A stretch of DNA of 40,558 nt from positions 1 to 40,558 of the forward strand of contig NZ_MUMH01000057.1 of the NCBI RefSeq assembly GCF_002155965.1, given 5' to 3'. The position numbers were made by a program, and so were the translations under genes. The notes beneath the pieces are model-generated. The model did not search any database and was not told the origin of the DNA. It worked only from the letters and a program-made list of their open reading frames with translations. Of this stretch, positions 27,092 through 37,297 are shown piece after piece (positions within the stretch are counted from its first letter, which is position 1; the number at the start of each line of letters is the position of its first letter). The DNA is from Allokutzneria sp. NRRL B-24872 (GTDB taxonomy: Bacteria > Actinomycetota > Actinomycetes > Mycobacteriales > Pseudonocardiaceae).

Positions 27092-30000
27092 CGCCCCAGT
27101 TTCTGGTCGAGGAAGTCGAAGATCTCGTCGTCCGACGCTGTTCCGATGTCTGTCGTGGGCGTCTCTTCGTTGAGCGCCCGCCAGCGCGCCAGCAGGTCGG
27201 CCATGCGCGCGCCGACCTCGTCCTGGACCGCCGCGTCGAGCCGGTCGAAGCGCCCCAGGGACCGCTCCAGCCGGTCGATCTCGTCGAGCACCGGCTCGGT
27301 GGGCTCCGGCGCGATCTCCGCGCACAGGTGGGCCGCGAGGGCGGTCGGCGTCGGGTGGTCGAACACCAGCGTCGCGGGCAGTTTCAGGCCGGTGACCGCG
27401 TTCATCCGGTTGCGCAGCTCGACGGCGGTCAGCGAGTCGAAGCCCAGCTCGCGGAACGCGCGGTCGGGCTCGATGCTCGCCGCGCCTCCGTGGCCGAGCA
27501 CGGTCGCTGCCTGGCCGAGCACCACCTCCAGCACGAGTTCGTGCTGCTCTTCGGCGGTATGCCCGGCCAGCCGCGCGGCCAAGTCCTCCGCCCCGGCCTC
27601 CGCCGCGCTGACCGCTCGCGTCGGCCCGGTCCGCACCAATCCGCGCAGCAGCGGCGCGACGGCCTTGGACCGTAGTGCGCCGAGGTCGAGCTTCATCGGC
27701 GCCAGCACAGGTTCGACGGCCGCGACTCCCGCGTCGAACAGCGCTGCGGCTTCCTCGGCGCTCATCGGCAGCTGTCCGCCCGCCGCCATCCGGCGCACCA
27801 GCTCCTCGTGATCGAGGTGCTTGGTCATGCCGCTGGCCTCCGACCACAGCCCCCACGCCAGCGCGGACGCGGGCAGGCCAACCTCGTTCCGCTTGCGCGC
27901 CAAGGCTTCCAGGTAGGCATTGGCCGCCGTGTAGTTGGCCTGCCCCGGGCTGCTGAACATCGAGGAGGCCGACGAGAACAGCACGAACGCGGCCAGGTCC
28001 TGATCGCGGGTCAGCTCGTGCAGGTTGAGCGCGGCGTCCACCTTGGGCCGCAGCACGGTGTCCACCCGCTGCGCGTCCAGTGCGCTGATCACGCCGTCAT
28101 CCAGGACACCGGCGGCGTGCACCACGGCGGTGATCTTGCGCCCGGCGAGGACTTCGGCCAGCGCGTCCCGATCAGCGGCGTCACACGCGGCGACGGTGAC
28201 CTTCGCGCCGAGCCCGACCAACTCCGCTTCAAGCTCCGGCGCCTTACCGGTGCGGCTCACCAGCAGCAGATCGCGAGCGCCGTGCTCCGCGACGAGGTGG
28301 CGGGCGATCGTGCCACCAGCGACGCCGGTGCCACCGGTGATCACCACGGTCGCCTCGGGGTCGATCGGCGCGGGCACGGTCAGCACGAGCTTGCCGATGT
28401 GCTTGGCCTGACTGAGGAAGCGCATCGCCACGGGGGCCTCGCGCACGTCCCACGCGCGGATCGGCAGCGGCTTCAGCACTCCGGCCTCGAACAACGCGAC
28501 CAGCTCGCGCAGCATCTCCTGCGTGCGCTCCGGTCCCGCCTCCACCAGGTCGAACGCGCGGTAGGACACCTCGGGCAGGTCAGCGGCCTCGCGGATGTCG
28601 GTCTTGCCCATCTCGATGAACCGGCCACCTGGCCGCAGCAGCCGCAGCGACGCGTCGACGAACTCCCGCGCCAACGAGTTCAGCACGACGTCCACGCGGT
28701 CGAACTCGCGCTCGAAGTCCAGTGTCCGCGAGGAGGCGATGTGCTCGATCCCCTGCTGCCGCAAGGTGTCCCACTTGCCCTGGCTCGCGGTGCCGTAGAC
28801 GGTCGCGCCCCAGTGCCGCGCGAGCTGCACGGCCGCCATGCCGACACCACCGGCCGCCGCGTGGATCAGCACCGACTCACCGGCCTTGAGGTCGGCGAGA
28901 TCGCGCAGGCCGTAGTAGGCGGTGAGGAACACGGCGGGCACGGAGGCCGCTTCGGCGAAGCTCCACCCGGACGGCATCCGGACGACCATGTGGTGGTCGG
29001 CCACCGCGACCGGGCCGAACGAGCCGGGGAACATGCCCATCACGCGGTCACCGGGCGCCAGATCGGGCACGCCGGGGCCGACCTCGGTGATCACGCCCGC
29101 GCCCTCGGTGCCCATGATCGCGAGCCCCGGGTACATGCCGAGCGAGATCATCGCGTCCCGGAAGTTCACTCCGGCCGCGCGCACCGCGATGCGCACCTGC
29201 CCGTCCGCCAACGGTTCCGCGGCTTCGGGAGCCGGGATCAGCGAGAGCCCGTCGAGCGTCCCGCCACCGGCCTCCAGGCGCCACGGCCCCTCCGTGGGAG
29301 CGGTCAGGACGGTCGTGCCAGCTCGGGCCAGCCGCGGCGCGGTGATCACGCCATCGCGGGCCCTGACCTGCGGTTCCCCCGTGGAGAGCACAGCGGGCAG
29401 CACCGCGTCGTCGTCGATGTCGGCGAGCACGAACCGCCCGGGGTTCTCCGTCTGCGCGGACCGCACCAGGCCCCACACCGCCGCCGTGGCCGGATCGCTG
29501 GCGTCCCGGCTGACGAACACCATGCGGCCGTCGTGGTCCGTCAGGAACTCCTGCACCTGCTCCAGAGCGCGGTGAACGGCTTCGCGGACGGAGCCTCCAG
29601 CGGGCCAGTGCACCACGGTGGTGTCCGCCATGGAGTCAACCTCGGTGGCCTGCACCTCGGTCCATTCGAGCCGGAACAGAGAGTCCTTTGTGGACTGCCC
29701 GAGTGATCCGGCGTCCAAGGTCCGCACGGTCAGCGAGTCCACCGACAGCACCGGCTGACCGGCGCCGTCGACCGCGTGCAGGGCGACCGCGTCCGGTCCC
29801 GCCGAGCTGATCCGCACCCGCAGCGTGGTAGCTCCACTGGCGTGCAGGGTCACGCCCTGCCAGGAGAACGGCAGCCGGACCGCGCCGTCCTCTGGGAAGA
29901 ACGAGCCGAAGCCCAGGCTCTGCACCGCCGCGTCGAGCAACGCCGGGTGCACGCCGAAGCCGTCGGGCTTGGCGGGCAGGCTGATCTCGGCGAAGACCTC

Positions 30001-33000
30001 GCCGTCACGCACCCATCCGGTCCGCACACCTCGGAACACCGGCCCGTAGCCGTAGCCCAGCGAGTCCAACCGCGCGTACAGCTCGTCGGCATCGACGCGA
30101 ACGGCACCGGACGGCGGCCACTCTCCACTGTGGACAGCACTCGCTGGTTCCACTGCGAGGAAACCGCTGGCGTGCCTGGTGGTGTCCTCTCCGTCACGCG
30201 TGTGCAACGCGAACGGTCGACGGCCGGACTCATCGGCGCCGGAGACCACCAGCTGGAGGCTCACCGAACCGCGCTCCGGCACGACCAGGGGCACCTCAAG
30301 GGTCATCTCGTCCAGCCGACCGCAACCGACCTCATCGGCCGCGCGAATGGCCAGCTCGACGAAAGCCGTTCCCGGCAGGAGAACCGTGCCCGACAGGGCG
30401 TGATCGGCGAGCCACGGGTGTGTGCGCAGCGAGATCTTCCCCGTCAGCACAACGCTGTCGGAGTCCGGCAGCGTGAGCACGGCGCCCAGCAGCGGGTGAT
30501 CAGCGGCGTCAAGGCCCGCCGTGCTCACATCACCGCTCAGTCCGGACGGGTCCAGCCAGAAGCGCTGGCGTTGGAAGGCGTAGGTGGGCAGGTCGACGCG
30601 CTGCGCTCCGGGGAACACCGCGTCGAAGTCGACATGGACGCCTTTGACGTGGGCCTGGCCGAGCGAGGTCAGGAAGCGCCGCATCCCGCCTTCTTCGCGG
30701 CGCAGCGTGCCCAGCGTCGCGGCCTGAGCTCCGGTGTCCTCGAAGGTCTCCTGCATGGAGGTCGCCAGCATCGGATGCGGGTTGCACTCCAGGAACACAC
30801 CGTGCCCCTGCGCCAGCAACGCGCGCGTGGCCAGCTCGAACTCCACCGGCTCCCGCATGTTGCGGTACCAGTACGCGGCGGTCAGCCCGGCGGTGTCGAA
30901 CAGCCCGCCGGTCACCGTCGAGTAGAACGGGATCTCCGAGGTGCGCGGCGAAACCGGGGCCAGCACGTCGTGCAGGTGGTCGTAGAACACGTCGACCTGC
31001 GCGGAGTGGCCCGCCGTGTCCACGCCGGGGATGGCGCGGGCGCGGATGCCTTCGGCTGTCAGCTCCTCGGTGATCTCCTTGAGCGCATCGGGATAGCCCG
31101 CGACCGTGGCGGAGTGCGGGCCGTTGACCGCCGCGACCGAGATGCGGTCGCCGAAGCGCTCGATCCGCTCGCGCACGGTGTCGGCGGGCAAGGCGATCGA
31201 GACCATGCCGCCCTGACCAGCGAGCTTCAGCCAAGCCTGGCTGCGCAGGGCCACGATCCGCGCGGCGTCCACAAGGGACAGACCGCCCGCGATGTGCGCG
31301 GCGGCGATCTCGCCCTGGCTGTGGCCGACCACGGCCGACGGGCGGACGCCGTGGGCGAGCCACATCCGCGCGAGCGAGACCATCATGGTGAACAGCACGG
31401 GCTGCACCACGTCGACCCGCTCCAGGCCGGGCGCGCCGCGCAGGACGTCGAGCACCGACCAGTCCAGGAACTCCGACAGCGCCTGCTCGCACTCCTGCGC
31501 CGAGGACCGGAAGACCTCCGACTCCTCCAGCAGCGCCTTGGCCATGTCCACCCACTGCGAGCCCTGGCCGGGGAAGACGAAGACGACGCGGTTGTCGCTC
31601 TGCGGCTGGCCGGTCAGCACACCCGCTTCGGGACGGCCTTCCGCCAGCGCGCGCAGACCGGCGAGCAGGGTTTCCTTGTCACCGCCGACGACGACCGCGC
31701 GCTGCTCCAACGCGGCTCGCTCGGTCGCAAGCGAGAAACCGATGTCCGCCAAGCTCTCCGGGCTGGAGTCCACAAAGGACGCCAGCTGGGCGGCTTGTGC
31801 CCTCAGGCCCTTCTCACCTCGGCCGGACAGCACCAGGAGGTGATCAGCGGCCGACTCGGTCCTCTCGGCGACGGGACGCGGAGGTCCGGCCTCCAGGATG
31901 ATGTGGGCGTTGGTGCCCGCGATGCCGAAGGAGGACACGGCGCTGCGACGCGGGCGGTCCACCTCCGGCCAGTCGACGCGTTCGGTGAGCAGCGCGACCT
32001 CGCCCGAAGACCAGTCCACGTGCGGGGTCGGCGCGTCCACGTGCAGGGTCTGCGGCAGCACTCCGTGCCGCATCGCCATGATCATCTTGATCACCCCGGC
32101 CACGCCCGCCGCAGCCTGCGTGTGACCGATGTTGGACTTCAACGACCCCAGCCACAGCGGGTGCGCGCGGCCCCTGCCGTAGGTCGCCAGCACCGCCTGG
32201 GCCTCGATCGGGTCGCCGAGAACAGTGCCGGTGCCGTGCGCTTCGACAGCATCCACATCGGACGGTCGCAGTCCGGCGACGGCCAGCGCGCGGCGGATGA
32301 CCCGCTGCTGCGAAGGGCCACTCGGGGCGGTGAGGCCGTTGGAGGCGCCGTCCTGGTTGACCGCGCTCCCCCGCACCACCGCGAGGATCGGGTGACCGCT
32401 GCGCTCCGCGTCGGACAGCCGCTGCACCAAGAGCACGCCGACGCCCTCGGAGAGGCCGACCCCGTCCGCGCCCTCGGCGAACGCCTTGGAGCGGCCGTCC
32501 GCCGACATCACGCGCTGCCGCGAGAACTCCACGAACATCTCCGGCGTGGACATCACCGTGACACCACCGGCCAGGGCCATGTCGCACTCGCCGCGCTGAA
32601 GTGCTTGCACGGCCATGTGCAGCGCCACCAACGACGACGAGCACGCAGTGTCCACAGTGGCCGCTGGGCCTTCGAGACCGAGCACGTAGGAGATGCGACC
32701 GGACACCGCGCTCGCCGAGTTGCCGGTGCCCATGTAGCCGTCGAAGTCCTCGGCCGAGCCCACGACGAGCGGCATGTAGTGCTGGCCGTTGACGCCCGCG
32801 AAGACTCCGGTCGACGAGCCGCGCAACCCGGTGGGGTCGATCCCGGCCCGCTCCAGGGCTTCCCAGGTCGCTTCGAGCAGCAGCCGTTGCTGCGGGTCCA
32901 TCGCCAGTGCCTCGCGCGGGGAGATCCCGAAGAACGCCGCGTCGAAGTCAGCCGCCTCGTGCAGGAATCCGCCCGCGCGGACGTAGGTCTTGCCCTGCAC

Positions 33001-36000
33001 ACCGGGCTCGGGGTCGTAAAGGGAGTCGACGTCCCAACCCCGGTTCTCCGGCAGCGGGGTCACCGCGTCCACGCCGTTGACCACGAGGTCCCACAGCTGC
33101 TCCGGCGAGCTGACCCCGCCGGGGAAACGGCAGCCGATGCCCACGATCGCGATCGGTTCATCCGAAGTGGACAGTGCGGGTGCTTCCGTGCGCTCGGCCG
33201 CTCCGCGCACCTGCTCCAGCAGGAACTCCGCCAGCGCGACGGGCGTCGGGTAGTCGAAGATCAGCGTCGCCGGGAGCGTCAGCCCGGTCGCCGCGCCGAG
33301 CCGGTTGCGCAGCTCGACCGAGGCCAGCGAATCGAATCCCAGTTCCTTGAACGCCTTGGCCGCCTCAACTGCACCAGCGCTCTCATGACCGAGCACCGCA
33401 GCGACGTGCGCGCGGGTCAGGTCGAGCACGAAGGTGCGCTGATCGGCCTCGGCCACCTCAGCCAGCCGAGCCGCCAGCGCGGACCCCTGCCCGGGCGCGA
33501 CAACCGGCTCAGGAAGCAGTTCTGACACCAGCGGGCGTGGGCGCGCGGCGGTGTAGCGGGGCAGGAACACGTCCCAGTCCACGTCGGCCACAACCAGATG
33601 GCCGGAGTCCGCGTCCACCGCACTCAGCGCGGATTCCGGCTCCATCGCCCGCAAACCACGACGCAGCAGGTCGTCCTCATCCACCCCAGCGCCACGCCAC
33701 GGGCTCCACGCGACGACCCGCGTCGGAGCGCCGCGACGCGCGGCGAGGGCGTCGAGATAGGCGGTCCCGGCCGCGTAGCCGCCCTGCCCGATCCCGCCCC
33801 ACACCCCGGAAACTGACGAGAAGACGACCATGGGCGTGTCCTCGGCCAGCCGCAGCATCTCCCCAGCTCGCCCGGACACGGCCGCAGCGAAGGTGCCGAG
33901 ATCCGTCTCATCGAGTGGAGCCAGGCCGACCGGCGCGGGCGCGTGCACGATGAGGTCCGCAGGCCCTTCGGTGACCACGCGGTCGGCACCGTTGGACAGC
34001 AGCCACTCCGCCAGTTCCTCGTTGCCGCCGACGAGTTGCACGGTGCCCGTGGGACGCCAGGGGTTTCCCTTGTTCGGCGCGGGAACGAGGCGGCGGGAGA
34101 GCAGTCCTGCCCCGCGCACGACGACCTGGTCCTCCGCGCCCGCGAGCGCCGAGACCAGCAGCGAGCCGACCCGCTCGTCGCGCTGTTCGGGCAGGTCGAT
34201 CATGCCGCCCCAGTGCTCCGGCAGCTCCAGGCCGACGACCTGGCCGAGCCCCCACAGCTGAGCTTGCGCCGGGTTGGTCACACGCTCGACCGCGCCACTG
34301 GTGACGCACCACAGCGGTGCCCGAAGGCCGCTCTTGACCAGGGCCAACACGCCCGCGGCACCGCTCGTCACCTCGGGGTGCTCCGGGTGCGGGGTGTCGT
34401 CGAGCCCGTGCAGCGACAGCACTCCGGCGATCTCGCCCTCAGCATCCGCAGGGACAACCTCCGCCCCGTGCGCGGTGAGCGTGTCGGCGAACCAGCCGTC
34501 GTCCTCGCCCAGCACGATCCACCGTCCACTGAGGACAGCGGCGGCCGGAGTGACCGGCTTCCAATCGATCCGGTAGCGCCGACTGTCCACACCGGACACG
34601 TGGCGCGCCTGCTCCAGCCAGAAGTGCTGGTGCTGGAAAGCGTAGGTCGGCAGGTCGATCCACCGCCCGCGCACTGCCTTCGACCAGTCCACGTCGATGC
34701 CGTGCACGTGCGCCTCACCGAGCGAGGTCAGGAAGCGCCGCCGACCGCCGTCATCACGCCGCAGCGAGCCCACCGCGAAACCGCCGGTCTCCTGGATCGC
34801 CGGAACCAGAACCGGATGCGGACTGGTCTCCACGAATGCCGTGAGGCCGGCGGCGATGAGAGCGCGCACGGTGTCCTCGAACAGCACCGGCTGCCGCAGG
34901 TTGCGGTACCAGTACTCCGCATCCAGCGTCGCGGTATCGATCCGCGAGCCAGTCACCGTGGAGTAGAACGGAATCTCCGACGCACGCGGCGTGATACCAG
35001 CCAAGGCGCTCAACAAGCGGCCCTGGATCGCCTCCACATGCACCGAGTGCGAGGCGTAGTCCACCGGAATCCGCCGAACCCGAACGCCCTCGCACAACGC
35101 AGCCAGCGCATCCAACCCCGCAGGATCACCCGACACCACAGTCGAAGCGGGCCCATTCACCGCCGCAACCGAAACACCTTGCGGCAAAAGCACTTCAACT
35201 TCAGCCACAGGCAGGGCAACGGACATCATTCCGCCACGACCAGCCAGGTCCTGCGCAATGGCCAAACTCCGCAGAGCAACAACCTTCGCGGCGTCTTCAA
35301 GGGACAGAGCGCCAGCCACACACGCAGCCGCGATCTCTCCCTGAGAATGACCGATCACGGCAGCAGGCGAAACCCCGTAAGACCGCCACAGCTCGGCCAG
35401 CGACACGAGCACCGCGAACAACACCGGCTGTACAACGTCCACCCGCTCCAGCGGACCGCGCAGCTCCTCGAACAAATCCCACTCAACATGCGGACGCAGA
35501 GCCGCAGCGCACTCAGCCATCCGAGAAGCGAAGACCGGCTCATCCAACAGCGAAACGGCCATACCGCTCCACTGCGACCCCTGACCGGGGAACACGAACA
35601 CCGGTCGATCGACTCGCACAGCCCCGGTGACCACGGTCGAATCGGGCAGTCCGTCAGCCAGTGCACGAAGGCCGCGCAGCAGCTCGTCCCGGTCGGCCCC
35701 GACAACGACGGCGCGGTTCTCCAACTGAGCCCGCCCGGTGGCGAGCGAGAACGCGACATCCGACAGATCAGCCGACGAGACCAGCTCCAGCAGACGGGAA
35801 GCCTGATCCCGCAATGCCTTCTCGGACCGACCCGACAACAGCAGCGGAATCTCACCGCGCACGGCCTCGACCGCAGGCAGGGAGGTGGGCGCGGGAGCCT
35901 CGACGACGACGTGCGCGTTGGTTCCGGAGATCCCGAAGGACGAGACCGCCGCCCGGCGCGGGCGATCACCCGAAGGCCAGGGCTGTGCCTCGGTGAGCAG

Positions 36001-37275
36001 CCGCACCGCGCCGCTCGACCAGTCGACGTGCGGCGTCGGCGCGTCCACGTGCAGCGTGCGCGGCAGAACTCCCTGCCGCATAGCCATGATCATCTTGATC
36101 ACGCCCGCCACACCGGCAGCCGCCTGCGTGTGGCCGACGTTGGACTTCAACGACCCCAGCCACAACGGCTCAGCACGATCCTTGCCGTAGGTGGCGAGCA
36201 GAGCGGCGGCCTCGATGGGATCGCCGAGATCGGTCCCCGTGCCGTGCGCTTCCACAGCGTCCACGTCGGCGTAGGTCAGCCCCGCGCTCGCGAGGGCCGC
36301 GTCGATCACGCGCTCCTGCGAAGGGCCGTTCGGCGCGGTGAGGCCGTTGGAGGCGCCGTCCTGGTTGACCGCGCTCCCCCGGATCACCGCGAGGATCGGG
36401 TGGCCGTTGCGCTCCGCGTCGGACAGGCGCTCCACCAGCAGCACGCCGACACCCTCGGAGAAGCCGACCCCGTCCGCCGAGGCCGCGAAGGCCCGCGAAC
36501 GACCGTCCGGCGACAGCGCGCGCTGGCGGCTCATCTCGATGATGCCGCCGAGCGTGGACATCACCGTGACACCACCGGCGAGCGCCATCTCGCACTCGCC
36601 GCGCTGAAGTGCCTGGATCGCCATGTGCAACGCCACCAACGACGACGAGCACGCCGTGTCGACGGTGACCGCGGGACCTTCAAGGCCGAGCACGTAGGCG
36701 ACGCGGCCGGACAGCACGCTGCCCGAAGTGCCGGTGCCGAGGTAGCCGCCGAAGTCCTCCTGCACGCTGTCCAGCGCGGGCGCGTAGTCGTGGTACATCG
36801 CCCCCGCGAACACCCCGGTCCTGCTGCCGCGCAAGGAATGCGGGTCGATACCCGCGCGCTCGACGGCCTCCCACGAGGTCTCCAGCAACAGGCGCTGCTG
36901 CGGGTCCATCGCCAGGGCTTCCCTCGGCGAGATCTCGAAGAACGCCGGGTCGAACAGCGCGGCCTCGTGCAGGAAGGAACCCTCGCGCACGTAGGCCTTC
37001 CCGGGCGTCCCCGGCTCGGGGTGGTAGCTGCCCGCCACGTCCCAGCCACGGTCGGACGGCAGCGGCCCCGCCGCGTCCACGCCGTCCTCCACCAGGCGCC
37101 ACAGGTCCTCCGGCGAAGCGACCCCGCCGGGCAGGCGGCAGCCCATGCCGACGACGGCGATCGGCTCGCGCTGGCTGTCCTCCACCTCGCGCAGACGCTC
37201 GCGCGTCTCCTTCAGCTCCGCGAGAGCACGTTTGAAGTACTCGCGGAGCTTCGTCTCGGTGTCGTGGTCGGCCAC
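27088..37275 (-). CDS. Type I polyketide synthase, two modules: KS-AT-KR(inactive)-ACP-KS-AT-DH-ER-KR-ACP (PKS2)
   Basis: 3395 residues. First module: KS (Cys about 207), AT (GHSQG about 642; YASHS about 743, methylmalonyl), a KR that has lost its GxGxxG site (it reads [12 protein letters not shown], about 1075) and much of its core, and ACP (Ser about 1313). A keto group should remain (C9). Second module: KS (Cys about 1544), AT (Ser about 1985; [13 protein letters not shown] about 2088, the ethylmalonyl pattern), DH ([10 protein letters not shown] about 2290, [10 protein letters not shown]), ER ([31 protein letters not shown] about 2808), KR (GGTGVAGG about 2983, LDD so B-type, Tyr about 3114) and ACP (Ser about 3281): full reduction with an ethyl branch. 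This is the layout of TylGIII (modules 4 and 5). The GTG at 37275 is chosen because [21 protein letters not shown] is a standard docking helix and GGAAGGA lies upstream; the open frame beyond it is non-coding. Confidence 0.95.
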   Translation of the reverse strand: MADHDTETKLREYFKRALAELKETRERLREVEDSQREPIAVVGMGCRLPGGVASPEDLWRLVEDGVDAAGPLPSDRGWDVAGSYHPEPGTPGKAYVREGSFLHEAALFDPAFFEISPREALAMDPQQRLLLETSWEAVERAGIDPHSLRGSRTGVFAGAMYHDYAPALDSVQEDFGGYLGTGTSGSVLSGRVAYVLGLEGPAVTVDTACSSSLVALHMAIQALQRGECEMALAGGVTVMSTLGGIIEMSRQRALSPDGRSRAFAASADGVGFSEGVGVLLVERLSDAERNGHPILAVIRGSAVNQDGASNGLTAPNGPSQERVIDAALASAGLTYADVDAVEAHGTGTDLGDPIEAAALLATYGKDRAEPLWLGSLKSNVGHTQAAAGVAGVIKMIMAMRQGVLPRTLHVDAPTPHVDWSSGAVRLLTEAQPWPSGDRPRRAAVSSFGISGTNAHVVVEAPAPTSLPAVEAVRGEIPLLLSGRSEKALRDQASRLLELVSSADLSDVAFSLATGRAQLENRAVVVGADRDELLRGLRALADGLPDSTVVTGAVRVDRPVFVFPGQGSQWSGMAVSLLDEPVFASRMAECAAALRPHVEWDLFEELRGPLERVDVVQPVLFAVLVSLAELWRSYGVSPAAVIGHSQGEIAAACVAGALSLEDAAKVVALRSLAIAQDLAGRGGMMSVALPVAEVEVLLPQGVSVAAVNGPASTVVSGDPAGLDALAALCEGVRVRRIPVDYASHSVHVEAIQGRLLSALAGITPRASEIPFYSTVTGSRIDTATLDAEYWYRNLRQPVLFEDTVRALIAAGLTAFVETSPHPVLVPAIQETGGFAVGSLRRDDGGRRRFLTSLGEAHVHGIDVDWSKAVRGRWIDLPTYAFQHQHFWLEQARHVSGVDSRRYRIDWKPVTPAAAVLSGRWIVLGEDDGWFADTLTAHGAEVVPADAEGEIAGVLSLHGLDDTPHPEHPEVTSGAAGVLALVKSGLRAPLWCVTSGAVERVTNPAQAQLWGLGQVVGLELPEHWGGMIDLPEQRDERVGSLLVSALAGAEDQVVVRGAGLLSRRLVPAPNKGNPWRPTGTVQLVGGNEELAEWLLSNGADRVVTEGPADLIVHAPAPVGLAPLDETDLGTFAAAVSGRAGEMLRLAEDTPMVVFSSVSGVWGGIGQGGYAAGTAYLDALAARRGAPTRVVAWSPWRGAGVDEDDLLRRGLRAMEPESALSAVDADSGHLVVADVDWDVFLPRYTAARPRPLVSELLPEPVVAPGQGSALAARLAEVAEADQRTFVLDLTRAHVAAVLGHESAGAVEAAKAFKELGFDSLASVELRNRLGAATGLTLPATLIFDYPTPVALAEFLLEQVRGAAERTEAPALSTSDEPIAIVGIGCRFPGGVSSPEQLWDLVVNGVDAVTPLPENRGWDVDSLYDPEPGVQGKTYVRAGGFLHEAADFDAAFFGISPREALAMDPQQRLLLEATWEALERAGIDPTGLRGSSTGVFAGVNGQHYMPLVVGSAEDFDGYMGTGNSASAVSGRISYVLGLEGPAATVDTACSSSLVALHMAVQALQRGECDMALAGGVTVMSTPEMFVEFSRQRVMSADGRSKAFAEGADGVGLSEGVGVLLVQRLSDAERSGHPILAVVRGSAVNQDGASNGLTAPSGPSQQRVIRRALAVAGLRPSDVDAVEAHGTGTVLGDPIEAQAVLATYGRGRAHPLWLGSLKSNIGHTQAAAGVAGVIKMIMAMRHGVLPQTLHVDAPTPHVDWSSGEVALLTERVDWPEVDRPRRSAVSSFGIAGTNAHIILEAGPPRPVAERTESAADHLLVLSGRGEKGLRAQAAQLASFVDSSPESLADIGFSLATERAALEQRAVVVGGDKETLLAGLRALAEGRPEAGVLTGQPQSDNRVVFVFPGQGSQWVDMAKALLEESEVFRSSAQECEQALSEFLDWSVLDVLRGAPGLERVDVVQPVLFTMMVSLARMWLAHGVRPSAVVGHSQGEIAAAHIAGGLSLVDAARIVALRSQAWLKLAGQGGMVSIALPADTVRERIERFGDRISVAAVNGPHSATVAGYPDALKEITEELTAEGIRARAIPGVDTAGHSAQVDVFYDHLHDVLAPVSPRTSEIPFYSTVTGGLFDTAGLTAAYWYRNMREPVEFELATRALLAQGHGVFLECNPHPMLATSMQETFEDTGAQAATLGTLRREEGGMRRFLTSLGQAHVKGVHVDFDAVFPGAQRVDLPTYAFQRQRFWLDPSGLSGDVSTAGLDAADHPLLGAVLTLPDSDSVVLTGKISLRTHPWLADHALSGTVLLPGTAFVELAIRAADEVGCGRLDEMTLEVPLVVPERGSVSLQLVVSGADESGRRPFALHTRDGEDTTRHASGFLAVEPASAVHSGEWPPSGAVRVDADELYARLDSLGYGYGPVFRGVRTGWVRDGEVFAEISLPAKPDGFGVHPALLDAAVQSLGFGSFFPEDGAVRLPFSWQGVTLHASGATTLRVRISSAGPDAVALHAVDGAGQPVLSVDSLTVRTLDAGSLGQSTKDSLFRLEWTEVQATEVDSMADTTVVHWPAGGSVREAVHRALEQVQEFLTDHDGRMVFVSRDASDPATAAVWGLVRSAQTENPGRFVLADIDDDAVLPAVLSTGEPQVRARDGVITAPRLARAGTTVLTAPTEGPWRLEAGGGTLDGLSLIPAPEAAEPLADGQVRIAVRAAGVNFRDAMISLGMYPGLAIMGTEGAGVITEVGPGVPDLAPGDRVMGMFPGSFGPVAVADHHMVVRMPSGWSFAEAASVPAVFLTAYYGLRDLADLKAGESVLIHAAAGGVGMAAVQLARHWGATVYGTASQGKWDTLRQQGIEHIASSRTLDFEREFDRVDVVLNSLAREFVDASLRLLRPGGRFIEMGKTDIREAADLPEVSYRAFDLVEAGPERTQEMLRELVALFEAGVLKPLPIRAWDVREAPVAMRFLSQAKHIGKLVLTVPAPIDPEATVVITGGTGVAGGTIARHLVAEHGARDLLLVSRTGKAPELEAELVGLGAKVTVAACDAADRDALAEVLAGRKITAVVHAAGVLDDGVISALDAQRVDTVLRPKVDAALNLHELTRDQDLAAFVLFSSASSMFSSPGQANYTAANAYLEALARKRNEVGLPASALAWGLWSEASGMTKHLDHEELVRRMAAGGQLPMSAEEAAALFDAGVAAVEPVLAPMKLDLGALRSKAVAPLLRGLVRTGPTRAVSAAEAGAEDLAARLAGHTAEEQHELVLEVVLGQAATVLGHGGAASIEPDRAFRELGFDSLTAVELRNRMNAVTGLKLPATLVFDHPTPTALAAHLCAEIAPEPTEPVLDEIDRLERSLGRFDRLDAAVQDEVGARMADLLARWRALNEETPTTDIGTASDDEIFDFLDQKLGR

Positions 37276-37297
37276 GTGCGCTGGTCCTTCCGAAGTC

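Noticed and set aside
29776-33525. Long open frame on the plus strand (over 1200 codons), and similar ones at 33943-37638 and 19230-21275
   Set aside because: They lie antisense to PKS domains whose motifs are certain. Their composition (Arg, Gly, His, Val and Gln-rich) is what the reverse strand of GC-rich PKS genes gives.
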